DNA of 64,000 nucleotides. Source: Pseudolysinimonas yzui (GTDB lineage: Bacteria > Actinomycetota > Actinomycetes > Actinomycetales > Microbacteriaceae). A program made the translations under genes and the position numbers. Below, one piece after another: positions 16,405 to 25,562 of the stretch. Every line of letters starts with the position of its first letter. Positions within the stretch are counted from its first letter, which is position 1. The DNA lies in assembly GCF_014653215.1 (NCBI RefSeq), contig NZ_BNAI01000007.1:28759-92758 (forward strand), written 5' to 3'. The notes beneath the pieces were generated by a model. That model was given only the letters and a program-made list of their open reading frames with translations. It was not told the origin of the DNA and made no database searches.

Positions 16405-16518
16405 TCAGTAGTGCGGGGGTTTGTCGTCGCGCAGGCGGGCGTCGTTCTCACCCTCGGGATGCTGGTCGGGCTCTTCGACGGGCGTCGGGTCACTGCCGGG
16501 GGGCGGAGGCGTCGTCAC
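16405..16518 (-). CDS. 37-aa hypothetical small protein
   Basis: An ORF from GTG 16518 to TGA 16405, beginning TTPPPPGSDPTPVEEPD and ending ARLRDDKPPHY. It is 37 residues, Pro- and acid-rich, and probably disordered. It lies 37 bp downstream of the 1,240-aa helicase-like gene on the same strand and ends just before the REP-like repeat, which places it at the end of that transcript. No good Shine-Dalgarno is visible. Support is position, codon usage and a plausible soluble composition; it could be a chance ORF. Confidence 0.4.
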   Translation of the reverse strand: MTTPPPPGSDPTPVEEPDQHPEGENDARLRDDKPPHY

Positions 16519-16555
16519 TCGACGTCGACGCCGCCGAGGCGGCGGGGATGCCGGC

Positions 16556-19500
16556 TCAGTGTCCGGCAATGACGGGAATCTCCTGGGTGACCGTCGCGAC
16601 CTGAACCCCGGCCGTGCGGGCGATGCGGTCGGCGACGGCGTCGGGATCGCTGAACAGCTCGAACGCGTGCACCCGGGCGTAGTGCCAGCCCAGCCGGCGC
16701 AGCACCTCGGGTCGCAGCCGCAGGGATTCCCGCAGCGACCGCCCGAGCAGCACGGTGTCGGTCTCGACGACGACGCAGGTGCCTCCGTTGGCCGCGACGA
16801 GACCCAGCTTTCCGCGGTGGCCGAGCGCGACCCGCAGGCCGCGCGCGGCGAGCCGCCGGGAGAGGTCGACGAGCATCGGGTCGGAATCGTCGGGCAGCGG
16901 CGGTTCGGCGCGACGGGCGGCGACCTCGTCGAGGATCTCGGCGAGCGCGACCGCGCCGTGGCCGAGGCGTCCCTCTTCGATGTCCGCCGGGCGGAAGCAG
17001 GTGACGATGACGAGCGAACGGCGGGCCCGGGTCATGGCGATGGCGAGCAGCCGTTCGCCCCCGGGCTTGCCGAGCGGCCCGAAGTCGCTGAGCACGCGCC
17101 CGTGCGGGGTGCGGCCGTAGCCGACCGAGAAGACGACGCGGTCGCGGCTCTGCGCCGACGCGCGGCCGATCGGCAGCACGTCGAACGGTTCGGCGCGGTC
17201 GCTCAGCACGAACTCGGTGAGGGCGGCATTGCCGGGCATCGCCTCGGCGACGGCCTTCCAGACGCGGGCGGCGTGCTTCTCGCTCGCGGTGACGACCATG
17301 AGCGATTCCTGCGGGCGCTGTTCGACGTGCTGCAACACCAGCTCGACGGCGCGATTGACTTCGGCATCCACGCTCTCGACCGACCCGGTGACGGGGTCGG
17401 GCATGCCGGTGCCGTCTTCGACGTACTCCAGCACGAGACTGCCGTGCCCGAGGAACGAGCCCGCCCACGGCAGGGCGTCGATGGCTCCGCCGTAGAAGCG
17501 GCGGTTGACGAGCTGGGCGAGGTCTTCCCCACCCGCGCGGTACGACCGGGTCAGCGCGAGCGCGGGCAGCACCGCGCCGAGCCGGGCGAGCACCGAGCGG
17601 GCGTGCAGCTCGTCGAGGATGCGGGCGTCGGTCGGCGCCTCTTCGGCGTCGAGGTCGCGCAGGCCGATCGAGAACGGCGCGGGGGTTTCGGTGACGGCGT
17701 CGCCGAACACGACGACCTGCTTGGCGCGGCGGATCGCGCCGACGCTTTCGGCGACGGTGAGAGCGCCGGCATCCACGATCACCACCGTGTCGAAACTCAT
17801 CTCGGGCGCGACCCGGTCGATCTCGTACGGCGAGGCGAGCCAGACCGGCGCGAGCGCGCGGGACAGGTGCGGGGCGGCGGTGTGCAGGGTGACGGCGTCG
17901 ACATCGTCGGCACGCAGAATGCTCTTGAGCGCCGCGGCCTCTTCGGGCCAGTCGAGCAGCCCGATCTTCCAGCCCTCCGCGAGGCGGTGGGCGAGCGCCT
18001 GCGCGCTGCCGGCGACGTGCGCTTCGTCGACGAGCCGGAAGTCGGCTTCGAGGCGTTCGAGCACGTCGGTCTTCGCCCCGAGCAGCGCGCGGTCGTTCTG
18101 CAGCAGCGAGTCGAGGGCGCTGCGCCACCAGGCGAGTTCCAGTTCGGCGGCGACGCCCTCTTCGGGCACGTGCCGGTTGGCGAGGTCGGTGATGAGCGCG
18201 TCGAGGTCGAGGGCGCGCAGCACGCCGACGAGCTCGGCGCGCTCCTGGAGGTTGGCGAGGGCGTCGGAGTCTGCCGCGAGCCGGCCGAGCGTCTCGCCGA
18301 GGGCATGCAGCGGCAGGCCGAGCAGCGACGTCTCCCGCGTCGTGCGACCGAGCGGCTCGTCGAGCTGCTCGAGGTCGGCGGCGACCTGAGCCCAGGCGGC
18401 CTGCACCTCGGCGATCCCGGTCGGCACTTCGGGCGTGACCCCGGTGGCGACGAAGCGCTGCCAGAGGATGCGCTGCCGCTGGATCGCGTCGAGCGCCGCG
18501 TGCAGGTCGCGCACGTGCATCCCGGGGCGCACGTACTCCTTCGCGAGGTGGGTGAGCCGCCGACGATCGCCGGCGCTCATCTCGGGGGCTTCGCGGCGCG
18601 GAGCGGTCGCGGCGACGAGTTCGGCGAGCGAGCGGTCGAAGACGGCGGGCACGAAGCGGTCGAGGGTGTCGCGGATGTCGGCGAGCAACCGCAGGTAGAC
18701 ACCGAGTTCGGCGATCGACTCGAACGGCCGCATGCGGGTCGCGCTGATCAGCTCTTGCGCGCGCACCAGCAGCCAGGGCACCGACTCCCCGTGCAGGCGC
18801 TTCGCGAGACGGTGCGCCGCCGCGGCCTGGTCGCCGTTGACGAACACCGCGCCGTACCAGGGGGAATCCGCAGGGCCGTAGCGGAACTCGCCGAGCTTCG
18901 CGGCCTCCACCATCGTCTCGGCGGCGGGCGCGCGGTTGGCGGCGAGCCGCTCGACGGCGGCGCGGTCGAGTCGCGCGGTGGTGGCGGGAGGATGCGGCAG
19001 CAGCGCGAGGCGGGACAGTTCGGTCACGCAGTCGAGCACCGAGACGCCGAGGATCGGGTCGGGGCGGGTGAGGGCTTCGCGGTAGTCGAGCAGCACCCCG
19101 CGCAACCGCACCAGGGCCTCGTCGACTTCGGTCATGTCGGGAGCGGTCGCCCGCTCGTTGCGGGTGATGCCGCGCAGCAGGTCGCGGCGCAGGCTCCGCG
19201 GCGACACGGCAACCCCGGGAAGCCCGATGTCGGCGAGCCGGCGTGAGATCCCGGAGAGCGAACCCCGGCGCGGGCTGACGACGAGCACGCGCTTGCCCTG
19301 CCCGATGAGCGCGCCGAGGGCGTTGACGACGGTCTGGGTTCCGCCGGTGCCGGGCATCGTGGTGACGACGACCGAGTTGCCCGACGCGATCTGGGCGACG
19401 ACGTTCTCCTGCTCGGCGTCGGCATCCAGCAGCAGCGAGTCGGTCGACGGGTCGCGCAGGTCGGCGTCGATGACTTCGACCGGGTGCTGCCCCTCGTCGA

Positions 19501-20278
19501 GCGCCCACTTCGCGGTCGGGTTGCCGGCGAGGGCGTCGAGCACCGGATGCTCGAGTCCGGTCGCGTCGGCGACGAGCGCGTCGGCGACCTCGGCGAACGC
19601 CGACACGATCAGCCGCGGCTGCACGCCGAATCCGCTGAGGTGGCCGGTCAGCGCCCGCAACTGGTCGATGACGGCGTTCGGCTTGAAGGTGCCGTCGCTG
19701 TCACTGAGTGCGACGAACGCCTGATCGTCGAGGGTGATCCCGAACTGGGCGTCGAGGGCGCGGGCGAGGGCCGGGTTGAGCACCGGCTCACCGCGCAGCT
19801 TCAGCTCGACATCCCGCCCGTAGCGGCGGATCGCGAGCGGCCGCAGCAGGATGGGCGCGCAGTAGTCGCCGTCGGGTCCCGACCAGGTGGCGACGCCGAT
19901 GCCGAGGCGGATCGCGTCGATGCCGCGGGTGCTCGACAGTTCCAGGCCCTTCGCGGCGATGCGATCGGCGGCGAGGCGAGCGGCCCGCAGGGCCATGTCG
20001 TCGCGGATGAGCTGCGAGAGCAGAGTGCTGGCGCCGGTGATGAACCGGGCGAGCCCGCCGGGGTGGGTCGTCGACAGTTCGATGCGGGTCGTCGGGTCGT
20101 CGACGAAGTGCAGCAGCGGCGAGGGGCCGCCGACCTGGGCGAGCTCGGCGCGCCAGTGTTCCCGCACCGGGGCGGCCGGGTCTCCGCGCCGCCAGTCGCC
20201 CGCACCGTCGACGGAGCTCAGCTCGGGACGCGGTGGTTCTGCGCGCCCCGGGGCAGCGTCGAACTGGTCCTCGTCCAT
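16556..20278 (-). CDS. Large UPF1-like helicase/nuclease-related protein with degenerate ATPase motifs
   Basis: A 1,240-aa protein resembling the large actinobacterial SF1 UPF1-like helicases with a C-terminal Vsr/DUF559-like nuclease region. N-terminal DUF4011-like part (VREHWRAELAQVGGPSPLLHF), RecA-like core from about residue 300, C-terminal PHGRVLSDFGPLGKPGGERLLAIAMTRARRSLVIVT and a last region HRGKLGLVAANGGTCVVVETD. The Walker A is PGTGGTQT: residue 313 is Gly (codon at 19340-19342) where the Lys of PGTGKTQT should be. The motif II region reads VIVDAGALT instead of DEAS/DEAG. ATP hydrolysis is therefore doubtful. Start ATG 20278 is chosen; longer in-frame starts run through a repeat. Confidence 0.75.
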   Translation of the reverse strand: MDEDQFDAAPGRAEPPRPELSSVDGAGDWRRGDPAAPVREHWRAELAQVGGPSPLLHFVDDPTTRIELSTTHPGGLARFITGASTLLSQLIRDDMALRAARLAADRIAAKGLELSSTRGIDAIRLGIGVATWSGPDGDYCAPILLRPLAIRRYGRDVELKLRGEPVLNPALARALDAQFGITLDDQAFVALSDSDGTFKPNAVIDQLRALTGHLSGFGVQPRLIVSAFAEVADALVADATGLEHPVLDALAGNPTAKWALDEGQHPVEVIDADLRDPSTDSLLLDADAEQENVVAQIASGNSVVVTTMPGTGGTQTVVNALGALIGQGKRVLVVSPRRGSLSGISRRLADIGLPGVAVSPRSLRRDLLRGITRNERATAPDMTEVDEALVRLRGVLLDYREALTRPDPILGVSVLDCVTELSRLALLPHPPATTARLDRAAVERLAANRAPAAETMVEAAKLGEFRYGPADSPWYGAVFVNGDQAAAAHRLAKRLHGESVPWLLVRAQELISATRMRPFESIAELGVYLRLLADIRDTLDRFVPAVFDRSLAELVAATAPRREAPEMSAGDRRRLTHLAKEYVRPGMHVRDLHAALDAIQRQRILWQRFVATGVTPEVPTGIAEVQAAWAQVAADLEQLDEPLGRTTRETSLLGLPLHALGETLGRLAADSDALANLQERAELVGVLRALDLDALITDLANRHVPEEGVAAELELAWWRSALDSLLQNDRALLGAKTDVLERLEADFRLVDEAHVAGSAQALAHRLAEGWKIGLLDWPEEAAALKSILRADDVDAVTLHTAAPHLSRALAPVWLASPYEIDRVAPEMSFDTVVIVDAGALTVAESVGAIRRAKQVVVFGDAVTETPAPFSIGLRDLDAEEAPTDARILDELHARSVLARLGAVLPALALTRSYRAGGEDLAQLVNRRFYGGAIDALPWAGSFLGHGSLVLEYVEDGTGMPDPVTGSVESVDAEVNRAVELVLQHVEQRPQESLMVVTASEKHAARVWKAVAEAMPGNAALTEFVLSDRAEPFDVLPIGRASAQSRDRVVFSVGYGRTPHGRVLSDFGPLGKPGGERLLAIAMTRARRSLVIVTCFRPADIEEGRLGHGAVALAEILDEVAARRAEPPLPDDSDPMLVDLSRRLAARGLRVALGHRGKLGLVAANGGTCVVVETDTVLLGRSLRESLRLRPEVLRRLGWHYARVHAFELFSDPDAVADRIARTAGVQVATVTQEIPVIAGH

Positions 20279-20353
20279 TCCGAGGTCGTCCTCCCGCCGA
20301 TCGGCATGCCGCACATCGCCACGATAAGACGCGATCCTCGGGTTTCCAGGGAG

Positions 20354-20417
20354 GTGGTCCGGGGTTTCGATACACCGCGCCTCCCGGCGCGGCACTCAAC
20401 CCGCGGTGCCTGACCAC
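20354..20417. repeat. REP-like inverted repeat between divergent genes
   Basis: GTGGTC (20354-20359) pairs with GACCAC (20412-20417), and CACCGCG (20373-20379) pairs with CGCGGTG (20402-20408). The word GGTTTCGATA occurs twice in direct orientation (20363-20372 and 20418-20427). The element resembles the TCGA-centred palindrome after mscL but is less perfect. It lies between the helicase-like gene and the divergent coiled-coil gene. Confidence 0.55.
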
Positions 20418-20453
20418 GGTTTCGATATCCGCATCCACCTAGAATCAGTGCCT

Positions 20454-21707
20454 GTGACGCCCGACATCGTGACGGCCTTCGGCACGGCCGGCGGAACCGT
20501 CGCGGTCGCCTTCGCCGCGCTGACGGTCGTGGGGGTCGTGCTTCTCTCCCGCCGGGCCCGCCGCACCGCGAAGGCCCCGCTGCCGGGACGCACGGATGCC
20601 GGCGTCGCCCTGGTGCGCGCCGACGATGCCGTACGGGCGGCGGCCGACGATCTCGCCTTCGCCCTCGCCCAGTTCGGCGAGGACCGCACCCGTGACTTCG
20701 CCCGGGCCCTCGAGAGCGCGCGCGCCGACCTCGACCAGGCGTTCGCGCTGCAGAACCGTCTCGACGACGCCGAGCCCGAGGGCGAGAACCGTCGCAAGGG
20801 CTGGGCGAAGAGCATCCGCGCTCTCGCCGACCGCGCCCGCGAAACCGTGCAGGCCGAAGCCGCCCGCTTCGCCGACCTGCGCCGCAGCGAGGCGAGCGCA
20901 CCCGAGACGCTCAAGCTGATCCGTTCGCAGCTCGAGGCGGTGGAGGCGCGCACCCCGGCCGCCGCGAAGGTGCTCGCGGAGCTGCGCTCGACCTACGTCG
21001 AGACCGCGGTGGCGCCGGTCGCCGACAACCTCGACGCCGCCGAGAAGGCCGTCGCCGCGGCGCGGGCCGCGGCCGACGAGGCCGACGCGGCGATCGCCGC
21101 GAGCCGGGTGACCGCGGTCACCGATGCGCTCGAGACCGCGCAACGGCGTGGCCGGGAGGCGGCGACTCTGCTCGACGCGATCGAGCACCGTCGCGACGAA
21201 CTCGCCGCCGCGGTCGCCGAGATCGGCACCCTCGCCGCCGAGCAGCAGCAGGCCCTCGAGCAGGCCCGGGCGCTGCGCGACGCACCCCCCGACCCCGACT
21301 CGTCGGCGGCTGTCAACTCCGCGATCGCCGCCCTCGAGGGCGAACTCGCCGCGATCGGCGGCTCGGGCAGACGCGACCCGGTCGCCGAACTCGACCGGCT
21401 GGTGGACGCCGACGACGCCCTCGACGTCGCCGTCTCGGCCGCGCGCAATCAGCAGCGCCGGCTCGACGGAGCCCGCGGCGCCCTCGCCGGGGCTCTCGTC
21501 TCGGCGCGCGCCCAGATCGGCTCGGTCGAGGACTACATCGCCTCCCGCGGTGGCGGCGCGAGTTCCCGCAGCAAACTCGCCGAAGCCAAGCGCGAACTCG
21601 TCGTGGCCGAGAACGAGTCCGACCCGGTCGCCGCCCTCGACGCGGCCCGTCGCGCGCAGAACCGCGCCCGCGACGCCGACGACCTCGCCCGCTACGCCGG
21701 CTCCTGA
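20454..21707 (+). CDS. Membrane-anchored coiled-coil protein
   Basis: A 417-aa protein. One N-terminal transmembrane helix (about residues 6-30: AFGTAGGTVAVAFAALTVVGVVLL) followed by RRARR and then almost entirely Ala/Glu/Arg helical sequence to the end, probably coiled coil. The C-terminal pattern RSKLAEAKRELVVAENESDPVAALDAARRAQNRA is like the tail of actinobacterial TPM-domain proteins, but no TPM domain is present. TAGAAT (20440-20445) lies 8 nt before GTG 20454, so a leaderless start is chosen over GTG 20448. Function unknown; a scaffold role is possible. Confidence 0.75.
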   Translation: MTPDIVTAFGTAGGTVAVAFAALTVVGVVLLSRRARRTAKAPLPGRTDAGVALVRADDAVRAAADDLAFALAQFGEDRTRDFARALESARADLDQAFALQNRLDDAEPEGENRRKGWAKSIRALADRARETVQAEAARFADLRRSEASAPETLKLIRSQLEAVEARTPAAAKVLAELRSTYVETAVAPVADNLDAAEKAVAAARAAADEADAAIAASRVTAVTDALETAQRRGREAATLLDAIEHRRDELAAAVAEIGTLAAEQQQALEQARALRDAPPDPDSSAAVNSAIAALEGELAAIGGSGRRDPVAELDRLVDADDALDVAVSAARNQQRRLDGARGALAGALVSARAQIGSVEDYIASRGGGASSRSKLAEAKRELVVAENESDPVAALDAARRAQNRARDADDLARYAGS

Positions 21708-21724
21708 CCGTCGGTACGCCGGCG

Positions 21725-21760
21725 CCGGGTAATCCGTCGCAAATGTGACGGATTACCCGG
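21725..21760. terminator. 14-bp perfect hairpin between convergent genes
   Basis: CCGGGTAATCCGTC (21725-21738) and GACGGATTACCCGG (21747-21760) form a perfect 14-bp stem with an 8-nt loop. A third, related copy (TTGACGGATTAGTCGG) follows at about 21777-21792. It is placed 17 bp after the coiled-coil gene and ahead of the convergent dehydrogenase stop, so it probably ends both transcripts. There is no T-tract. Confidence 0.6.
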
Positions 21761-21791
21761 TCAGAGCACCCCGAATTGACGGATTAGTCGG

Positions 21792-22688
21792 TCACCGGAT
21801 GAGGTTCACCGGGTCGGCGCCCGCGGCGAGCGCGGCGATCTGCCGGCGCACGAGGGCTTCAACGGCATCCGGCATCGTCGTCACCTGACCGCCGACGTGC
21901 GGCGAGATGAGGATGCCGGGCGCGCTCCACAGCGGATGCCTCGCCGGCAGCGGCTCGGCATCGGTGACGTCGAGCGCCGCCCGCAGCCGACCGGCGACGA
22001 GTTCCGCGACCAGGGCGTCGGTGTCGACGATCGCTCCGCGGCCGATGTTGACGAGAATCGCGCCGTCGGGCATCGCGGCGAGGAAGCCGGCGTCGACGAG
22101 GCCGCGCGTCGCGTCGTCGAGCGGCAGGCAGATGACGACGGCTTCGGCGGTCGACAGCAGCCCGGGTAGCTCCGACAAGGCCGCGACCGCACCGCGTTCG
22201 TCCACCCGTCGTGACCGCGCCACCCGCACCGGTCGCGCCCCGAACGGCAGCAGCCGGTCGAACATCGCACCGCCGAGCCCGCCCGCTCCCAGGATGACGA
22301 CCCGCAGCCCGAACAGGCCGCGGGTGAATCCGCCGCGCCAGATCTCGGCATCCTGCTGCCGCACGAACCGCGGCAGGTCGCGCTGGGCGGCGAGCAGCAG
22401 CGCCATCCCGATCTCGGCCGCCGGACCCTCGTGCACGCTGGCGCCATTGGCGAACGCGACCCCGGGCGGCAGGCGCTCGAGTACCCCGTCGTAGCCGATG
22501 CTCTGGCTCTGCACGAGGCGCACGTCGACTCCGGCCAACGCCCCGAGCAGACTCACCGACCCCATGTACGGCGGCACCACGATGTCGATCGCCGGCCACG
22601 GTGCGGGCGAAGCGAGATCCCAGATCGCGACCTCGACCGCACCCGCGAGTCGGCTTCGCAGCTCTTCGGTGGGAACGGTGACGCGCAC
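21792..22688 (-). CDS. D-isomer specific 2-hydroxyacid dehydrogenase
   Basis: A 298-aa NAD(P)-dependent dehydrogenase. The Rossmann loop is VVILGAGGLGGAMFDRL, and the catalytic Arg, Glu and His are seen in NIGRGAIVDTDALV, DVTDAEPLP and ISPHVGG. It is at the short end of the family. The start is GTG 22688, with TACGGT 6 nt upstream, a leaderless pattern. The substrate is unknown; such enzymes reduce 2-oxoacids such as hydroxypyruvate or glyoxylate. It lies after an SDR gene on the same strand. Confidence 0.88.
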   Translation of the reverse strand: MRVTVPTEELRSRLAGAVEVAIWDLASPAPWPAIDIVVPPYMGSVSLLGALAGVDVRLVQSQSIGYDGVLERLPPGVAFANGASVHEGPAAEIGMALLLAAQRDLPRFVRQQDAEIWRGGFTRGLFGLRVVILGAGGLGGAMFDRLLPFGARPVRVARSRRVDERGAVAALSELPGLLSTAEAVVICLPLDDATRGLVDAGFLAAMPDGAILVNIGRGAIVDTDALVAELVAGRLRAALDVTDAEPLPARHPLWSAPGILISPHVGGQVTTMPDAVEALVRRQIAALAAGADPVNLIR

Positions 22689-22706
22689 CCCTCGACCGTA
22701 GCCGGG

Positions 22707-23537
22707 TCAGCCCATCGCCTTCTTCATCTGGTCGGCGATGATGCCGGTCGCCCGCTGCGGCATGAGGCGGGCCATGCGGTCGAGCAGTTTCGCGTCGCTG
22801 CCGATCCGCACCTTGTAGCTGCCCTTCTCGATGGCTTCGACGATCTGCGCGCCGGCGCTGACGGCGGTGGTCATCTTCATGTTCTGTGCGGCCCCTGCGC
22901 TGCCGGGCATCTGCACGCCGGAGTTGGCGGTGATGTTGGTTCCGACGGCTCCCGGGAAGACGAGCGTGACCGCGACGCTGGTGCCCCGCAGTTCGGCGTA
23001 GAGCCCTTCGGTGAACAGCTTCACCGCGGCTTTCGAGGCGCCGTAGGCGCTCTGCCCGGGGAAGGGCACGAATGCGCCCATGCTCGAGACGTTGACGACG
23101 CTTGCCGCCGGGCGTTCCCGCAGCACGGGCAGGAAGGTCTTGACGGTGTTGACGGTGCCCCAGAAGTTGACGTTCATCACCCGTTCGATCTCGTCGAAGG
23201 TGAGCTCGCTGATCGGCTTGAACTGGTGGATGATGCCGGCCACGTTGACGAGGCCGTCGACCGCGCCGTGGGCCTTCTGCACCGCGGCCGGGAGTTTCTC
23301 GACGGCGCTGCGGTCGCTGATGTCGACGGCGTGGGTCGACAGCCGGTCGCCGGCCGCAGCGAGTGCAGCGGTCTCGGCGAGTCCCTCCTCCCGGAGGTCG
23401 ACCGCGGCGACCCGGCCACCGCCGTTGAGCAGCGCGAGCACCACCTCGCGTCCGATGCCGTTGCCGCCGCCCGTGACGACGAAGGTCTTGCCCGAGATCT
23501 CCACGATCCGCTCCTCTCCGCCCTCGCGGGCGGCCAT
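22707..23537 (-). CDS. SDR family NAD(P)-dependent oxidoreductase
   Basis: A 276-aa classical short-chain dehydrogenase: TGGGNGIG cofactor loop (about residues 22-29), NVAG, and the catalytic Ser-Tyr-Lys in VNVSSMGAFVPFPGQSAYGASKAAV. The C-terminal part ends with a Met-rich MARLMPQRATGIIADQMKKAMG. It is transcribed toward the 2-hydroxyacid dehydrogenase, 18 bp away, and may share its message. The substrate cannot be told from the sequence. Confidence 0.88.
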   Translation of the reverse strand: MAAREGGEERIVEISGKTFVVTGGGNGIGREVVLALLNGGGRVAAVDLREEGLAETAALAAAGDRLSTHAVDISDRSAVEKLPAAVQKAHGAVDGLVNVAGIIHQFKPISELTFDEIERVMNVNFWGTVNTVKTFLPVLRERPAASVVNVSSMGAFVPFPGQSAYGASKAAVKLFTEGLYAELRGTSVAVTLVFPGAVGTNITANSGVQMPGSAGAAQNMKMTTAVSAGAQIVEAIEKGSYKVRIGSDAKLLDRMARLMPQRATGIIADQMKKAMG

Positions 23538-23605
23538 CGACTTCTCTCGACAGCCAACCTAGGGTCGCGGATGCGCGGGGTGCCGGGACCAACGTCCCAC
23601 GCGAC

Positions 23606-24868
23606 TCAGAGGATCGCGGCGGCGGAGGGTGCTGTGCGGCCGGCGAGGTAACCCGCGAGGTGCTCGGCGAGCTCCTCGGAGTCCTGCGCCGCTCCCCCGA
23701 TGTAGGTGGAGCGGCGGCGGCGCAACAGCGACGTGCCCATCACATAGAGTCCCGGCGACTTCGGGATGACGCCGCCCTCGTGCGAGAGCCGCCCCTTGTA
23801 GTCGAGCACCGGCACGTCGAGCCACGAGTAGTCGGGCTTGTAGCCGGTCGCCCAGACGATGGTGCCGACCTTCTCCCGGGCCAGATCGAGTTCCAGCAGC
23901 GGCGCGTCGTCCACGACCGTCGGCTCCGCGCGGACCGGTTCGGTGAGACCATCGACGCCGGTTTCAGCCCAGGCGTCAAAACGGTCCAGCAGCCGGTCGA
24001 GTTTCAGATCGGCTAGACGCACCGTGTTGGCCAGCCCGCCCGAGAACTGGGCGACGCCGTCGTGGATGCGCCCCACCCGGCCGACCACGCGCACCCCGTT
24101 CGCTCGCAGCGACGCGATGTCGACGGTGCGACGGTCGTCGCTGCCGACCAGCTGCGGCGACGGCACGTGGCGGGCGCGGATGATGTCGTCGATCTCATCG
24201 AAACGTTCGTCGAGAACGCCCACGGCATCCATCCACCAGAAGATGTCGCGGCCGCGGTAGGTGCGCGGCATCCGCACGTGCTCCCCCGCGGCGAGGGTGA
24301 CGTCGCGGCCGGCGCGGGCGATCTCGTCCGCCAGTTGCGCACCCGACGCCGACGCGCCGACGACCAGCACTCCCCCGTCGGCGAGCGACTCCGGCGACCG
24401 GTACGTCTTCGCGGTGAGCGAGAGGATGCCGCTGGGCACCCCGTCGGCGACCGGCGGCAGGTTCGCGATGCCGCTGCCGCCGTTCGCGAGCACAACGGCA
24501 TCCGCGTCGTATGCGCCGTCGTCGGTGACCACCCGGTAGCCCGCGCTCGCCTCGGCGGGCGCGACCGACGTGACCGTCACCCCGGAGCGCACGGGCGCGT
24601 CGATGGCGCGCGCATACGCCCCGAGGTGGTCGGCGACCTCGGGGGAGGTCATGAAACCGTCGGGGTCGGCGCCGGCGTAGTCGAACCCGGGAAGCCCGCT
24701 CTGCCAGTTGGGGGTCAACAGGCGCAGCGAATCCCAGCGGTCGCGCCGCCACGAGTTCGCCACCTCACCGCGTTCGAGCACGACGTGGTCGATGCTCCGC
24801 TCGGTGAGGCGGCGACTCATGGCGAGACCGGAATGCCCGGCCCCGACGATCACGACAGTGGTACGCAC
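23606..24868 (-). CDS. Flavin-containing monooxygenase-like NAD(P)-binding oxidoreductase (CzcO type)
   Basis: A 420-aa two-dinucleotide-binding-domain flavoprotein. FAD loop VVIVGAGHSGLAMSRRL at the N-terminus, second Rossmann loop VLVVGASASGAQLADEI near residue 165, and the ATGYKPDYSWL motif toward the C-terminus, as in CzcO/class B flavoprotein monooxygenases. GTG 24868 is chosen: a TACGAT box ends 6 nt upstream and there is no Shine-Dalgarno; GTG 24871 is adjacent. The osmC gene ends 19 bp upstream on the same strand. Substrate unknown. Confidence 0.85.
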   Translation of the reverse strand: MRTTVVIVGAGHSGLAMSRRLTERSIDHVVLERGEVANSWRRDRWDSLRLLTPNWQSGLPGFDYAGADPDGFMTSPEVADHLGAYARAIDAPVRSGVTVTSVAPAEASAGYRVVTDDGAYDADAVVLANGGSGIANLPPVADGVPSGILSLTAKTYRSPESLADGGVLVVGASASGAQLADEIARAGRDVTLAAGEHVRMPRTYRGRDIFWWMDAVGVLDERFDEIDDIIRARHVPSPQLVGSDDRRTVDIASLRANGVRVVGRVGRIHDGVAQFSGGLANTVRLADLKLDRLLDRFDAWAETGVDGLTEPVRAEPTVVDDAPLLELDLAREKVGTIVWATGYKPDYSWLDVPVLDYKGRLSHEGGVIPKSPGLYVMGTSLLRRRRSTYIGGAAQDSEELAEHLAGYLAGRTAPSAAAIL

Positions 24869-24887
24869 CACGCGATCGTAGCGAGGA

Positions 24888-25445
24888 CTAGGAGACGCTG
24901 ACCGTGACGTTCGTCGGGTTCGTGAGCGCGTCGAAGACGGCGGAGCGCTTCTGCGACTGGGCGACGAGCGCCGCGATGTCTTCCTTCGACCCATCGGCGT
25001 CGATCTCGAAGTTCACGCGGATGTCGTTGAAGCCGTTGCGCACCTCGGGGTCTCCGCCGAGGATGCCGAGGATGTCGTGGTCGCCTTCGACCGTCGCCTT
25101 GACGCTCTTCAGCTGGATGCCGCGGTTCTGCGCGACGGCCGCGACACCGGCGGTGAGACACCCGGCGAGCGCCGCGAGCACGGTCTCGACCGGGGTCGGC
25201 GCGTTGTCTTCGGAGGCGAAGACCTCGGGGTGGTCGCCCTCGAGCACGAACGCCTTGACGTGCTTCTGGCCGGCGCCGAGGCCGGTGAAGTGCTCGATGG
25301 TCTGACGCGAGTGGGTGCCGCGGATCCACTCCGAGGTGGCCTTCCAGGTGAACTGGGCGGCCTCGGGGGCTTCGCGCAGGGCGTCGCGCGCCCCGAGGAG
25401 GGCCTCGGTGTTGACTCCGTTGTCGGCGGTGGCGGTGGTGCTCAT
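24888..25445 (-). CDS. OsmC family protein
   Basis: A 185-aa protein with the OsmC/Ohr fold: HVKAFVLEGDHPEVFASEDNAPTPVETVLAALAGCLTAGVAAVAQNRGIQLKSVKATVEGD. The first redox Cys is present (LAGCLTAG); the second position, in KRSAVFDALTNPTNVTV, lacks a cysteine. That is usual in the OsmC-like subgroup that is not an organic hydroperoxide reductase. A clear GGAAGGAAG precedes the ATG. It sits upstream of the flavin monooxygenase gene on the same strand. Confidence 0.85.
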   Translation of the reverse strand: MSTTATADNGVNTEALLGARDALREAPEAAQFTWKATSEWIRGTHSRQTIEHFTGLGAGQKHVKAFVLEGDHPEVFASEDNAPTPVETVLAALAGCLTAGVAAVAQNRGIQLKSVKATVEGDHDILGILGGDPEVRNGFNDIRVNFEIDADGSKEDIAALVAQSQKRSAVFDALTNPTNVTVSVS

Positions 25446-25562
25446 GTGGTGTCTTCCTTCCTGATACCGCGCGGGGGTGTCCGCGCGAAGACACCTCGGA
25501 CGCTAGTGCGCGATCCTCGGGGAATCGAGGGTTGTTACGCCGCGTTGCGACGCGTTTCCGGC

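Noticed and set aside
16421..19246. 941-codon plus-strand frame opposite the helicase-like gene
   Set aside because: Composition (Gly, Arg, Val, Asp, His) is that of an antisense shadow; no start signal or motif.
16515..19508. Long minus-strand frame of ~1,000 residues overlapping the helicase-like gene
   Set aside because: It is very rich in Arg, Pro and Ala with no domain, typical of an alternate frame of GC-rich DNA; the other minus-strand frame has clear protein character.
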